From contig JAAZLP010000042.1 in the NCBI GenBank assembly GCA_012799265.1, positions 1 through 14,756 on the forward strand: DNA of 14,756 nt, given 5' to 3'. Under the pieces are notes generated by a model. The model saw only the letters and a program-made list of their open reading frames with translations, ran no database searches and was not told the DNA's origin. How positions within the stretch are numbered: position 1 is the first letter of the stretch; every line of letters starts with the position of its first letter. Below are positions 1-6,680 of this stretch, one piece after another. The stretch is from Phyllobacteriaceae bacterium. GTDB taxonomy: Bacteria > Pseudomonadota > Alphaproteobacteria > Rhizobiales > Devosiaceae. The position numbers were made by a program, and so were the translations under genes.

Positions 1-442
1 CGGCCAAAGCGGCAGTCCCAAGAAAGGCCAAAGGTTGCTTGCGACCGAAATCCTGCGCCAGCCCCAGAAGATCGTCCACATCGTGGTTTTCGATGGTCCG
101 TCCCAAACCCGTAATGCCGGATGACAGATCGCGAGCGTAGCGCCCGACGGTGCGCTGATCTGAATTTTCGAGCTCTTCAGCCACACGACCGATCGCGGCG
201 GCGATACCGCTTATCTGACTCGCAGCCAGGTCCTTTTGCTCGGCGGCGAATGATTTTGCCTTTTCGGTCGCTTCCTCGACGCGGGCACCTGCCTCTTCGC
301 CAAGAGTACGGACATCTTCGGCGGCGCGCTGGCTGATGGCGTCGAGATCATGTTTCGCCTGGTCGGTCACGCTGCTCAGGTTTTCCATGACCTTCCCGGG
401 CAGATCCTGGGATGACGAGCCGGGTGAGTTTTCAGTACTCAT
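1..442 (-). CDS. Nutrient-deprivation-induced-type protein, 5' part only (runs off left edge)
   Basis: An open frame starts at ATG 442-440 and stays open for 147 codons to the window edge, so the 3' end is missing. A strong Shine-Dalgarno (AGGAGGAGA, 449-457) sits about 6 bases upstream and fixes the start. The product begins MSTENSPGSS. It is then highly charged and probably helical (residues about 20-115, rich in Ala, Glu, Asp, Lys and Gln). At the visible end it enters a segment GRKQPLAFLGTAALA, the start of a likely membrane stretch. This layout of a soluble amphipathic helix followed by QPLAFLG and a hydrophobic tail is what I recall from small rhizobial proteins labelled nutrient-deprivation-induced. 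That name is from memory of the family and not from a characterised function. Its EcfG-like promoter fits a stress-induced envelope role. It could instead be a phasin-like or apolipoprotein-like helical protein. Confidence 0.6.
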   Translation of the reverse strand, partial: MSTENSPGSSSQDLPGKVMENLSSVTDQAKHDLDAISQRAAEDVRTLGEEAGARVEEATEKAKSFAAEQKDLAASQISGIAAAIGRVAEELENSDQRTVGRYARDLSSGITGLGRTIENHDVDDLLGLAQDFGRKQPLAFLGTAALA

Positions 443-485
443 CTAAAATCTCCTCCTCGGCCGGGGGTGGCCGGATTGGCGCGTC

Positions 486-510
486 AATGATGTCCCATCT
501 TCAAGGTTCC
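486..510 (-). promoter_or_regulatory. EcfG (general stress sigma) type promoter for the gene starting at 442
   Basis: Read on the minus strand, GGAAC (510-506) is followed after 16 bases by CATT (489-486). The alphaproteobacterial EcfG/RpoE2 consensus is GGAAC, 16-17 bases, CGTT, so one base differs. The -10 element lies 44 bases before the ATG, which leaves room for a short leader with a strong ribosome site. The nature of the downstream protein also fits general stress control. Assignment is by inspection only. Confidence 0.5.
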
Positions 511-616
511 AGAATTTATTGAGAAACAATGCCTTAAGCTGGGATGCGTGGTCAGCCGAACGCCGGCCCACCACCGCGCAGCCAGGCATTCCAACGCCGT
601 TATCGTTTGACGTGAA

Positions 617-2293
617 CTAGTTAGGCAGTTTTGCACGCCGCGCGGTGCGTCCAAGCAGCACGACGGGCAGAATGCCGATCACCACAATGATGAGCGCAGC
701 CAGCGCGGCGTCTTCATACGTGCCTCGGGCGGCTTCGCCATAGAGCAAGGTCGCCAGGCTCTCGAAGTTGAGGGGGCGGAGCAGCAGGGTCGCTGGCAGT
801 TCCTTCATGCAGTCAACGAAGACCAGAAGGCCCGCCGCGATCAGCGCCTGACGCGACAGAGGCAGGTGAACCCGGACGAGGGTGCCTGTTGGACCCTGCC
901 CCAGTGTTCGCGCGGCGTGATCGTAGGATAGTGGCAAACGGCTCAGGCCGGCTTCGATCCCGCCGGCAGAAATAGCCAAAAAGCGGGCGGTGTAAGCGTA
1001 GATGAGGGCCGTGCCGGAGCCCAACACCAGCAGCCCCATCGAGGCACCGGTCCAGCTACGCCAGACCGCATCCAGCGTCCGGTCGAATGCCGCGACAGGC
1101 ACCAGTATCCCGATCGCCAGAACTGTGCCGGGGACGGCGTAACCCAGCGTGGCAATCCGGCTGAAGGCGGCGGTCAATGGGCCGGGACGGACACGCGCGG
1201 CATAGGCGACGGCGAAGCCACAGATCAGGACGCAAATTGTGGCGAAGGCAGAGATCGTAACCGTGTTGACGGTAGCCCGGAGCAGCGCGGGAGAAAAACC
1301 AGCGAACTCCAGACGTTTTACGGCAGCGACGATCAGGTACAAAGCCGGGCCGACAAAACCGACGAGGATTGGGAATAGCCCGAAGAAAAGCGCGACGAGC
1401 CCAGGTAGCGGGCCGAGCTTTTGTGGGGTCATCGCTCGGGCGCGCTGGGCATTGGTGGCATAACGCTGGTTGCGACGGGCCCAGCGCTCAAAGAGAATGA
1501 GCGCAATGACGATGACCAGCATGGCGACCGCGATCTGAGCAGCGCCGGGCAAATTGGTGCGCACGACCCAAGTTGTATAAATCGACGCTGTCATGGTGCG
1601 GACGCCGAGGAATTGCGCGGCACCGACGTCGTTCAGCACTTCCATTAGCGCCAGCGCTGCCCCGACCGCGATGGCCGGGCGGGCGAGCGGAAGCGCTACA
1701 CGCCAGAATACAGCTGCCCGGCTGACCCCGAGAGTGCGCGAGGCCTCGACGAGGTTGGCGGCCTGGGTGAGGAACATGGCCCGGACCGTCAGATAGACAT
1801 AGGGATAGAGTACGAAGCCGAAGACAAGGATGGCACCCCACATGGAGCGGATGTCTGGCAGGCGGAATTCGCGCGGGCTCGTATAACCCAAGACGAAGCG
1901 TATGACGCCCTGAACGGGCCCCAAGGGGTTGAGAATGTCGAGATAGGCGTAGGCCATGATGTAGGTGGGCACAGCCAAGGGCAGCAGCAGGGCCCATTCC
2001 ACAAGGCCCCTGCCCCGGAAATCATAGGCCGTGACCAGCCAGGCCGCGCCGGTGCCGATAGCAACGGCGATAATACCGGTGCCCAATAGCAGGAGTGTCG
2101 TATTCCAGGCCGCCTGCGGCAGCACATGGGCAAGGATCTGGTTCCAAAGCGCGCCGGTATCGGCGATGGCGGTCAGGACAATTGTGCCGATCGGCAAAAG
2201 CGCAAGGACCGCAATGGCGCAGGCCACGACGGTCCAAGGCAGATTTCTGATGCGGCGACGCGCTGGAAGGCGTCCTGCAGTGATTGCAGACAT
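617..2293 (-). CDS. fbpB: Ferric iron ABC transporter, fused two-domain permease FbpB
   Basis: This is the inner-membrane permease of the iron importer encoded with fbpC and fbpA. The 558 residues form two copies of the binding-protein-dependent permease domain, about 12 membrane segments in all, as in FbpB/SfuB. Each half carries an EAA-type loop that docks on the ATPase: EASRTLGVSRAAVFWRVALP in the first half and DHAARTLGQG...LVRVHLP in the second. An Arg-rich N-terminus (RLPARRRIRN) precedes the first membrane helix. The only possible start is ATG 2293, because an in-frame TGA lies just upstream within the loop of the terminator hairpin. No Shine-Dalgarno is visible, and the ATG follows the terminator's T-run directly. 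Expression should therefore be well below that of fbpA. The family also includes ThiP-like thiamine permeases, but the FbpA-type binding protein next door argues for iron. Confidence 0.9.
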   Translation of the reverse strand: MSAITAGRLPARRRIRNLPWTVVACAIAVLALLPIGTIVLTAIADTGALWNQILAHVLPQAAWNTTLLLLGTGIIAVAIGTGAAWLVTAYDFRGRGLVEWALLLPLAVPTYIMAYAYLDILNPLGPVQGVIRFVLGYTSPREFRLPDIRSMWGAILVFGFVLYPYVYLTVRAMFLTQAANLVEASRTLGVSRAAVFWRVALPLARPAIAVGAALALMEVLNDVGAAQFLGVRTMTASIYTTWVVRTNLPGAAQIAVAMLVIVIALILFERWARRNQRYATNAQRARAMTPQKLGPLPGLVALFFGLFPILVGFVGPALYLIVAAVKRLEFAGFSPALLRATVNTVTISAFATICVLICGFAVAYAARVRPGPLTAAFSRIATLGYAVPGTVLAIGILVPVAAFDRTLDAVWRSWTGASMGLLVLGSGTALIYAYTARFLAISAGGIEAGLSRLPLSYDHAARTLGQGPTGTLVRVHLPLSRQALIAAGLLVFVDCMKELPATLLLRPLNFESLATLLYGEAARGTYEDAALAALIIVVIGILPVVLLGRTARRAKLPN

Positions 2294-2322
2294 ATAAAAA
2301 GCGGCGAGCTTTCACTCGCCGC
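2294..2322 (-). terminator. Intrinsic terminator between fbpA and fbpB
   Basis: On the minus strand GCGGCGAG, a 6-base loop (TGAAAG) and CTCGCCGC form a perfect 8-bp GC-rich stem followed by TTTTTAT. It begins 7 bases after the fbpA stop codon and ends at the fbpB ATG. It probably terminates most transcripts after fbpA and lets a minority read through into the permease gene. Confidence 0.85.
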
Positions 2323-2329
2323 CCAAATC

Positions 2330-3358
2330 CTAGTTTTCGAAAGTGTCGAAGTTGACTTCGTCGACCAGCTCGCTCGCGCGGGCGCGGAACGGCAGCAATT
2401 CGGTCAGCGAGATGGAGTCCGGGGTCAACTCTCCGAGGCCGGCGATGATCGGATCCACCTGGGCATTTGCATTGACCGGGTGCTCGAAATTGGCCTCGGC
2501 GTAGAGCTTCTGGGCGGGCTCCGAGACAAGGTATTCGAGAAGCTGAACGGCTTCGTCGCGATGCGGGGCGTGCGCGGCGACAGCAGCGCCGCTGACATTC
2601 ACCAAAGTACCGCCGCCCTCAAAGGTCGGCAGGATCACTTTGATCGCGTCCGACCAGGCCTTCTGTTCGTCGCCACCCTTACCGCTGGACATCAGGCCAT
2701 AATAATAGGAGTTGGCCACGGCGATGTCGCAGATCCCGGCGGCAATATCGCGGGCGCCGTCGCGGTCACCGCCAGCAGCAGCGCGAGCCTGGTTCTTCTT
2801 CAGGCCTTCGAGCCAAGTCTTGGTCGCCTCCTCGCCATGCTTGGCGAGATAAACGGCGAAGAGTGCGGTGTTGTAGGGATGCTGGCCGGAGCGAATGCAG
2901 AGACGGCCGGCCCATTCTTCGTCGCCGAGCTGTTCATATGTAATGGCGTCGAGATCCAGTTCCTTGGCAGCGTAGACAACTCGGGCGCGGCCTGACAGCG
3001 CAAACCAGTTTCCATTCGGGTCGCGCATGGCTTCCGGGATCGCGGCCTCCAGGACAGCGGATTCTACGGGCTGGGTGACGCCTGCATTAACGAGGTCGAT
3101 GAGGGCACCGAAGTCGACCGTCATCAGAATATCCGCGGGCGAGCTTTCGCCCTCCGCCTGAACACGCTCGATCAGCCCATTCTCGAGGAACACGGTATTG
3201 ACGGCCACGCCGGTCTCGGCGGTGAAGGCATCAAGGATCGGCTGGATAAGGCCCGGCTCGCGGGTCGTATAGATATTGACCTCTTGAGCAAAGGTCGGGA
3301 CCGCCACGCTCAAAGTGAGCAGGCTGGAAATGAGGAGAGTCTTGGCAGTCAGGGTCAT
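2330..3358 (-). CDS. fbpA: Ferric iron-binding periplasmic protein FbpA/FutA
   Basis: This is the periplasmic solute-binding protein that captures Fe(III) and delivers it to FbpBC. The 342-residue product has a clear signal peptide: Lys near the N-terminus, a hydrophobic core, and probable cleavage after VPTFA before QEVNIY. The mature protein starts with the family hallmark IYTTREPGL. Mid-protein it has SGQHPYN and then a run of three Tyr (ANSYYYGLM), where this family places its iron-ligating tyrosines. I chose ATG 3358 because GAGG lies 7 bases upstream and the signal peptide begins there. An in-frame ATG 15 codons further upstream would add a Pro-rich stretch before the signal peptide. 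It is the second gene of the fbpC-fbpA-fbpB set, separated from fbpC by 104 bases and from fbpB by a terminator. Confidence 0.92.
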   Translation of the reverse strand: MTLTAKTLLISSLLTLSVAVPTFAQEVNIYTTREPGLIQPILDAFTAETGVAVNTVFLENGLIERVQAEGESSPADILMTVDFGALIDLVNAGVTQPVESAVLEAAIPEAMRDPNGNWFALSGRARVVYAAKELDLDAITYEQLGDEEWAGRLCIRSGQHPYNTALFAVYLAKHGEEATKTWLEGLKKNQARAAAGGDRDGARDIAAGICDIAVANSYYYGLMSSGKGGDEQKAWSDAIKVILPTFEGGGTLVNVSGAAVAAHAPHRDEAVQLLEYLVSEPAQKLYAEANFEHPVNANAQVDPIIAGLGELTPDSISLTELLPFRARASELVDEVNFDTFEN

Positions 3359-3365
3359 GATAGTT

Positions 3366-3382
3366 CCTCTTACGAAAAGAGG
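3366..3382 (-). promoter_or_regulatory. Small hairpin covering the fbpA ribosome binding site
   Basis: On the minus strand CCTCTT, a 5-base loop and AAGAGG form a perfect 6-bp stem. The 3' arm contains the AGAGG used as the fbpA Shine-Dalgarno. It could lower translation or be occupied by a regulator, but 6 bp of mixed composition is modest and may be chance. Confidence 0.3.
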
Positions 3383-3417
3383 CGCCGGGGCCGATTGCGC
3401 CATGAGACGGAATGCCC

Positions 3418-3441
3418 ATAGTAGACACTGGCAGTCAAGTT
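3418..3441 (-). promoter_or_regulatory. Possible fbpA promoter/operator in the fbpC-fbpA gap
   Basis: The gap 3359-3462 is the only noncoding stretch before fbpA. On the minus strand it holds AACTTGACT (3441-3433), which contains a near-consensus -35 (TTGACT). TACTAT lies at 3423-3418 but is only 9 bases from it, too close to be its partner, and the hexamer at 17 bases (GCATTC) is poor. The AACTTGACT string also occurs in front of fbpC. Real promoter activity is uncertain. Confidence 0.25.
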
Positions 3442-3462
3442 TAAAATTATGACAGCCGAAGT

Positions 3463-4512
3463 TTAGTTCTCAGGTTCAGCCGGGAAAACCATAACCTCGT
3501 CGGGCTCTATACCGAGCAAAACGGCATCCCCGACATTGACCGACTGCCGAACACTTGTACGCATGACTACAAAATCGTCGAGCCCGTCGACCTTCAGTAC
3601 CAGTTCTTCGATTTCACCGAGCAGCGCACGACGCACAACTTGCGCAGAAGCCCCCGCCCCATTCAGTTTAAACGACTGCGGGCGCACAAATATTTTCACA
3701 TCTTCACTCCCCTTATCAGGGGCGGCGAAAGAGCCGAAAACGCTGTGGATCCGTCCCCCGGCGCGCCGCGCGGGAATGCGGTTGATGCGGGAAAAGAAGG
3801 AAGCGGCATAAGGGGTGTGCGGCGCCCGATAGATCGTCTCGCCGGGACCGGCCTCCACCACCCTGCCCCTATCCATCAGCACCACCACATCGCCTACTGC
3901 GAGGGCCTCCTCGGGATCGTGGGTCACGACTATGGCGGTGATGCCCAGCGCTCGAACAATGGAGAGAGTCTCTGCGCGGATGGTCTCTCGAAGGCTCCGG
4001 TCGAGATTGGAAAAGGGTTCATCCATCAGCAGCACGTCTGGCTGGGGCGCGAGAGCGCGAGCCAATGCGATGCGCTGCTGTTCGCCGCCCGACAGCATGT
4101 GCGGAAAGCGATCCGCGAGCTTTTCAATGCCGAGACGGGCGATGATGTCTTCGACGCGTGCCGATCGTTCTGCGCGACTTGAGCGGGCGAGACCGAAGCC
4201 AATGTTCTGCCGTGCGGTCAGATGCGGAAACAGCGCGTAGTCCTGAAACATCAGACCGACATTGCGGTGTTCGGGTTCCACGAATGTGTCCGGGCCGCAA
4301 AAAGTGCGGCCGCCGATGGAGATCGAACCGCCATCAATGGGCTCAACGCCCGCAATGGCGCGCAACAATGTGGATTTGCCACAACCCGAATGGCCGACCA
4401 GACAGGCTATCTGCCCGCGGTCAATGTGCATCGAAACGGCGTCAAGGGCCGTCACGTTTCCGAACCGGCGGGAGACACTCTCGACAATAAGATGGGCCGG
4501 CTGATCAGTCAT
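3463..4512 (-). CDS. fbpC: Ferric iron ABC transporter ATP-binding protein FbpC
   Basis: This is the cytoplasmic ATPase that powers the FbpAB iron importer. In 349 residues it shows a Walker A (GHSGCGKST, 40-48), a Q-loop (MFQDYALFPHLTA, about 88-100), an ABC signature (LSGGEQQ, 140-146), a Walker B (LLMDEP, 161-166), a D-loop SNLD and the switch His (VTHDPEEA, H198). The C-terminal 110 residues correspond to the TOBE-type regulatory domain of the CUT1/FbpC group. It is the first gene of the fbp set and is divergent from benE. The ATG at 4512 is at the usual distance from the first ABC strand, but no good Shine-Dalgarno precedes it. POTRA/spermidine-type ATPases look similar; the neighbouring fbpA settles the assignment. 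Confidence 0.9.
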   Translation of the reverse strand: MTDQPAHLIVESVSRRFGNVTALDAVSMHIDRGQIACLVGHSGCGKSTLLRAIAGVEPIDGGSISIGGRTFCGPDTFVEPEHRNVGLMFQDYALFPHLTARQNIGFGLARSSRAERSARVEDIIARLGIEKLADRFPHMLSGGEQQRIALARALAPQPDVLLMDEPFSNLDRSLRETIRAETLSIVRALGITAIVVTHDPEEALAVGDVVVLMDRGRVVEAGPGETIYRAPHTPYAASFFSRINRIPARRAGGRIHSVFGSFAAPDKGSEDVKIFVRPQSFKLNGAGASAQVVRRALLGEIEELVLKVDGLDDFVVMRTSVRQSVNVGDAVLLGIEPDEVMVFPAEPEN

Positions 4513-4521
4513 GGCGCGTAA

Positions 4522-4548
4522 CTTGACTCTGCAGCGGCGCGCGTCAAG
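4522..4548. repeat. Inverted repeat CTTGAC-N15-GTCAAG upstream of fbpC
   Basis: Perfect 6-bp arms (4522-4527 and 4543-4548) flank 15 bases in the 130-base region shared by divergent fbpC and benE, just 10 bases before the fbpC ATG. On the minus strand the distal arm supplies TTGACG, a -35-like hexamer. It may be a regulator site or two outward-facing -35 boxes. No known iron box is matched. Confidence 0.35.
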
Positions 4549-4642
4549 CAGTGTTTATGGCACCCGAACGCACAATTGAGCGACGCTGGCGCCCTGAAAG
4601 GCAACGGTTTAGCTTGCGGCGAACTATTTTATCGGAATCGCC

Positions 4643-5830
4643 ATGACGATTACTGCAACCACTACCCCGCGCCGAGACTATGCCCAGCCCGTGATCGCTG
4701 GCGTCCTCGCCGCGATCGTTGGCTATGCCAGCACATTCACGCTGGTGCTGGCGGCGCTCACCGCAGCCGGCGCTTCGCCGCAACAGGCGGGGTCGGGCCT
4801 TTTCTCGGTCTGCATCGCGATTGGCCTGCTCAATATTGTGGTCGCCTGGCGCGTTCGAACCCCGGTGAGCTTCGCCTGGTCCACGCCGGGTGTCGCTTTC
4901 CTTTTGACCGTGGGCGAACCGATTGGCGGGTTTCCGGCTGTGGCAGGCGCGTTTCTGGTCTGTGCGGGGTTGATCGTGCTGACTGGTTTTATCAAGCCAC
5001 TGGCACGACTGGTTGCGGCAATCCCGAGCGCCTTGGCCAATGCGATGTTGGCCGGCATGCTGCTGACGCTCTGCCTGGCACCGATCACTGCCGTGGCGGA
5101 GATGCCTGTGCTGGCGCTGCCGATCCTGGTCGCCTGGGGGCTAGGGCTCCGTTTTGCACGGCGCTATGCCGTTCCTATCGCTGTGGCAGTAACCGCCCTC
5201 ATGCTGGCGACAACCACGCAATTGCCTGCAAACACATTTGACGGTGCCTGGCCAAGCCTCGTCCCGGTGATGCCGGAGTTTACACTCGACGCTATCATTC
5301 GTATCGCGCTGCCCCTCTATATCGTCACCATGGCGTCGCAGAACCTGCCGGGTCTCGCGGTGATGCGCGCCAATGGTTACACCGTAGAACCGCCGCCCAT
5401 TTTCATCGGGACCGGTATCGCCAGCGCGGCCACAGCGTTTTTTGGCGGGCATACCAGCAACCTGGCGGCGATCACTGCCGCCATCTGTGCAGGGCCGGAA
5501 GCTCACCCCGACGCCGACAAACGCTGGCCCGCCCCGGTGGCGGCTGGATTCACCTATCTTCTGCTGGGACTCATCGCCAGCGTTGCGGCAGCATTCATCG
5601 CCGCATCGCCACCGCTGCTGATTCAGGCTGTTGCGGGCCTCGCACTCCTTTCCAGCCTCGCGTCCGCACTGGCAGCCGCCCTTGCTGACGAGGAGGCGCG
5701 GCTTCCAGCGATTCTCACCTTCGTCGCCACGGCATCGGGAATCACCATTATCGGCGTGGGGGCTCCCTTCTGGGGGCTTGTCGGCGGAATCGCACTTCTG
5801 CTCCTGCTGCGCAGCGACCAGAAAAAATGA
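4643..5830 (+). CDS. benE: BenE-family membrane transporter (benzoate/H+ symporter-like)
   Basis: The product is a polytopic inner-membrane protein of 395 residues with about 12 hydrophobic segments and hardly any soluble domain. It matches the BenE family (E. coli YdcO is of the same size) by the N-terminal pattern (PVIAGVLAAIVGYASTFTLV), the SFAWSTPGVAFL segment, FGGHTSNLAAITAAICAGPEAHPD in the second half, and a GVGAPFWGLVGGIALLL C-terminus. The family is named for a benzoate/proton symporter of Acinetobacter. Most members have no tested substrate, and no aromatic degradation gene is nearby, so benzoate is not established here. The ATG at 4643 has only a weak GGA upstream. The stop codon overlaps the mobA start (ATGA), so the two are probably translated from one message. 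Confidence 0.88.
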   Translation: MTITATTTPRRDYAQPVIAGVLAAIVGYASTFTLVLAALTAAGASPQQAGSGLFSVCIAIGLLNIVVAWRVRTPVSFAWSTPGVAFLLTVGEPIGGFPAVAGAFLVCAGLIVLTGFIKPLARLVAAIPSALANAMLAGMLLTLCLAPITAVAEMPVLALPILVAWGLGLRFARRYAVPIAVAVTALMLATTTQLPANTFDGAWPSLVPVMPEFTLDAIIRIALPLYIVTMASQNLPGLAVMRANGYTVEPPPIFIGTGIASAATAFFGGHTSNLAAITAAICAGPEAHPDADKRWPAPVAAGFTYLLLGLIASVAAAFIAASPPLLIQAVAGLALLSSLASALAAALADEEARLPAILTFVATASGITIIGVGAPFWGLVGGIALLLLLRSDQKK

Positions 5831-6414
5831 AAATTCACGCGCTCATCCTTGCCGGCGGCGCAGGAAGCAGACTGGGCGGCGTGGACAAGGCGCGACTGCG
5901 GATCGGCAATGTTGCGCTGATTGATCGGGTTATCGACCGACTGGGTGAGGTGTCGTCCCTGCTGGTTGCGACGGGCCCAGAGATGCCGCATGCCCTTCCC
6001 AAGGGTATCGCCATCCCCGATCACAGCGACAAGCACCTGGGACCAATGGCGGGCGTCGCAGCCGCCCTGCGACATTTGCGACCGCTGGCCGGCCCAGACG
6101 ACATTCTCGCAAGCGTGGCGGTCGACACGCCATTTCTGCCGAGCGACTTTCTCGCCCGGATCGTCCAACCGATTTCAGATGGCGCGGCGGCCAGTTTGGC
6201 AGTGTGGAAAGAACAGTTCTATCCCACCAATGCTGCCTTCCGCCTTTCAGAAGTCCCGGAAATCCTGCCTGACAGCCCAAAGGCGTTGCTGGCGTCGATG
6301 GGTGCGGTGAAGATCGACTGGTCGGTCGACCAAGCGCTAAATCCCTTTGGCAACGTCAATACGCTGGCCGATTTGGTAGCGATGTCGCGCCGTGCGCAAT
6401 CGGTGGAAGAATAA
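5827..6414 (+). CDS. mobA: Molybdenum cofactor guanylyltransferase MobA-type nucleotidyltransferase
   Basis: MobA transfers GMP from GTP to Mo-molybdopterin, giving the guanine dinucleotide cofactor used by DMSO-reductase-family enzymes. The 195 residues fit the family length. The N-terminus has the NTP-binding loop LILAGGAGSRLGGVDK (residues 6-21, with R15 and K21). LGPMAGV follows in the middle. VDTPFLP (99-105) holds the likely metal-binding Asp100, and the C-terminus has the GNVNTLADL motif typical of MobA. The usual Cys before that Asp is Val here. The gene overlaps the end of benE by four bases (ATGA), which suggests translational coupling; no functional link between the two is known to me. 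A MobA-like cytidylyl- or other NTP-transferase remains possible, since no molybdoenzyme gene is in view. Confidence 0.85.
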   Translation: MKIHALILAGGAGSRLGGVDKARLRIGNVALIDRVIDRLGEVSSLLVATGPEMPHALPKGIAIPDHSDKHLGPMAGVAAALRHLRPLAGPDDILASVAVDTPFLPSDFLARIVQPISDGAAASLAVWKEQFYPTNAAFRLSEVPEILPDSPKALLASMGAVKIDWSVDQALNPFGNVNTLADLVAMSRRAQSVEE

Positions 6415-6444
6415 CAAGTTTTTCACAGGACGTGCATTCGGGGC

Positions 6445-6473
6445 TTGGCAAACCAAATCACATTGGGTACACG
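6445..6473 (+). promoter_or_regulatory. Candidate promoter of the tRNA-Asn gene
   Basis: TTGGCA (6445-6450) is followed after 17 bases by TACACG (6468-6473). The -35 is one base off TTGACA, while the -10 is weak. It lies 36 bases before the mature tRNA, and the stretch between includes a small CCCTC/GAGGG hairpin (6481-6493). Confidence 0.35.
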
Positions 6474-6508
6474 GACCTCGCCCTCGCAGAGGGGGCACAC
6501 GAAAGTGT

Positions 6509-6584
6509 TCCGCGATAGCTCAGTTGGTAGAGCAAGCGACTGTTAATCGCTGGGTCGTAGGTTCGAGTCCTACTCGCGGAGCCA
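6509..6584 (+). tRNA. tRNA-Asn (anticodon GUU), CCA encoded
   Basis: All cloverleaf parts are present: acceptor stem TCCGCGA/TCGCGGA, D arm GCTC-AGTTGGTA-GAGC, anticodon stem AGCGA/TCGCT with loop CTGTTAA (GTT at 6542-6544), a 5-base variable loop, and T arm GTAGG-TTCGAGT-CCTAC. A discriminator G is followed by genome-encoded CCA. The length is 76 nt with CCA. It sits alone between mobA and fsr. No second copy of its 3' end is seen downstream, so there is no sign of an integrated element. Confidence 0.98.
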
Positions 6585-6613
6585 TTCTTCTCCCAAATCA
6601 CTGAATGCCGATG

Positions 6614-6669
6614 AAGCAAGATTGCTCTTGCTTGTCTGCCGGGGTAGGACAGGGCTTCCCTTCTGTCCT
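6614..6669 (+). promoter_or_regulatory. Two tandem hairpins in the leader of fsr
   Basis: AAGCAAG/CTTGCTT (arms 6614-6620 and 6627-6633, 6-base loop) is followed by AGGACAG/CTGTCCT (arms 6646-6652 and 6663-6669, 10-base loop). Both have perfect 7-bp arms. They fill most of the gap between the tRNA and fsr and end 11 bases before the fsr ATG, which has no Shine-Dalgarno. Neither is followed by a T-run, so terminator function is unlikely for the first and unclear for the second. Confidence 0.4.
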
Positions 6670-6680
6670 TGATCATTTCC

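Noticed and set aside
2126..2995. A 289-codon plus-strand frame antisense to fbpA and fbpB
   Set aside because: It is a shadow of well-conserved genes on the other strand; no ribosome site and no recognisable domain.
3359..3403. Upstream ATG for fbpA (15 codons longer)
   Set aside because: The signal peptide begins at the later ATG 3358, which has a proper Shine-Dalgarno that the upstream ATG lacks.
3423..3437. RirA-type iron box (TGA-N9-TCA) upstream of fbpA
   Set aside because: The sequence reads TGA-N9-TCT, one base off a very degenerate consensus, without the usual A/T flanks; not strong enough to call.
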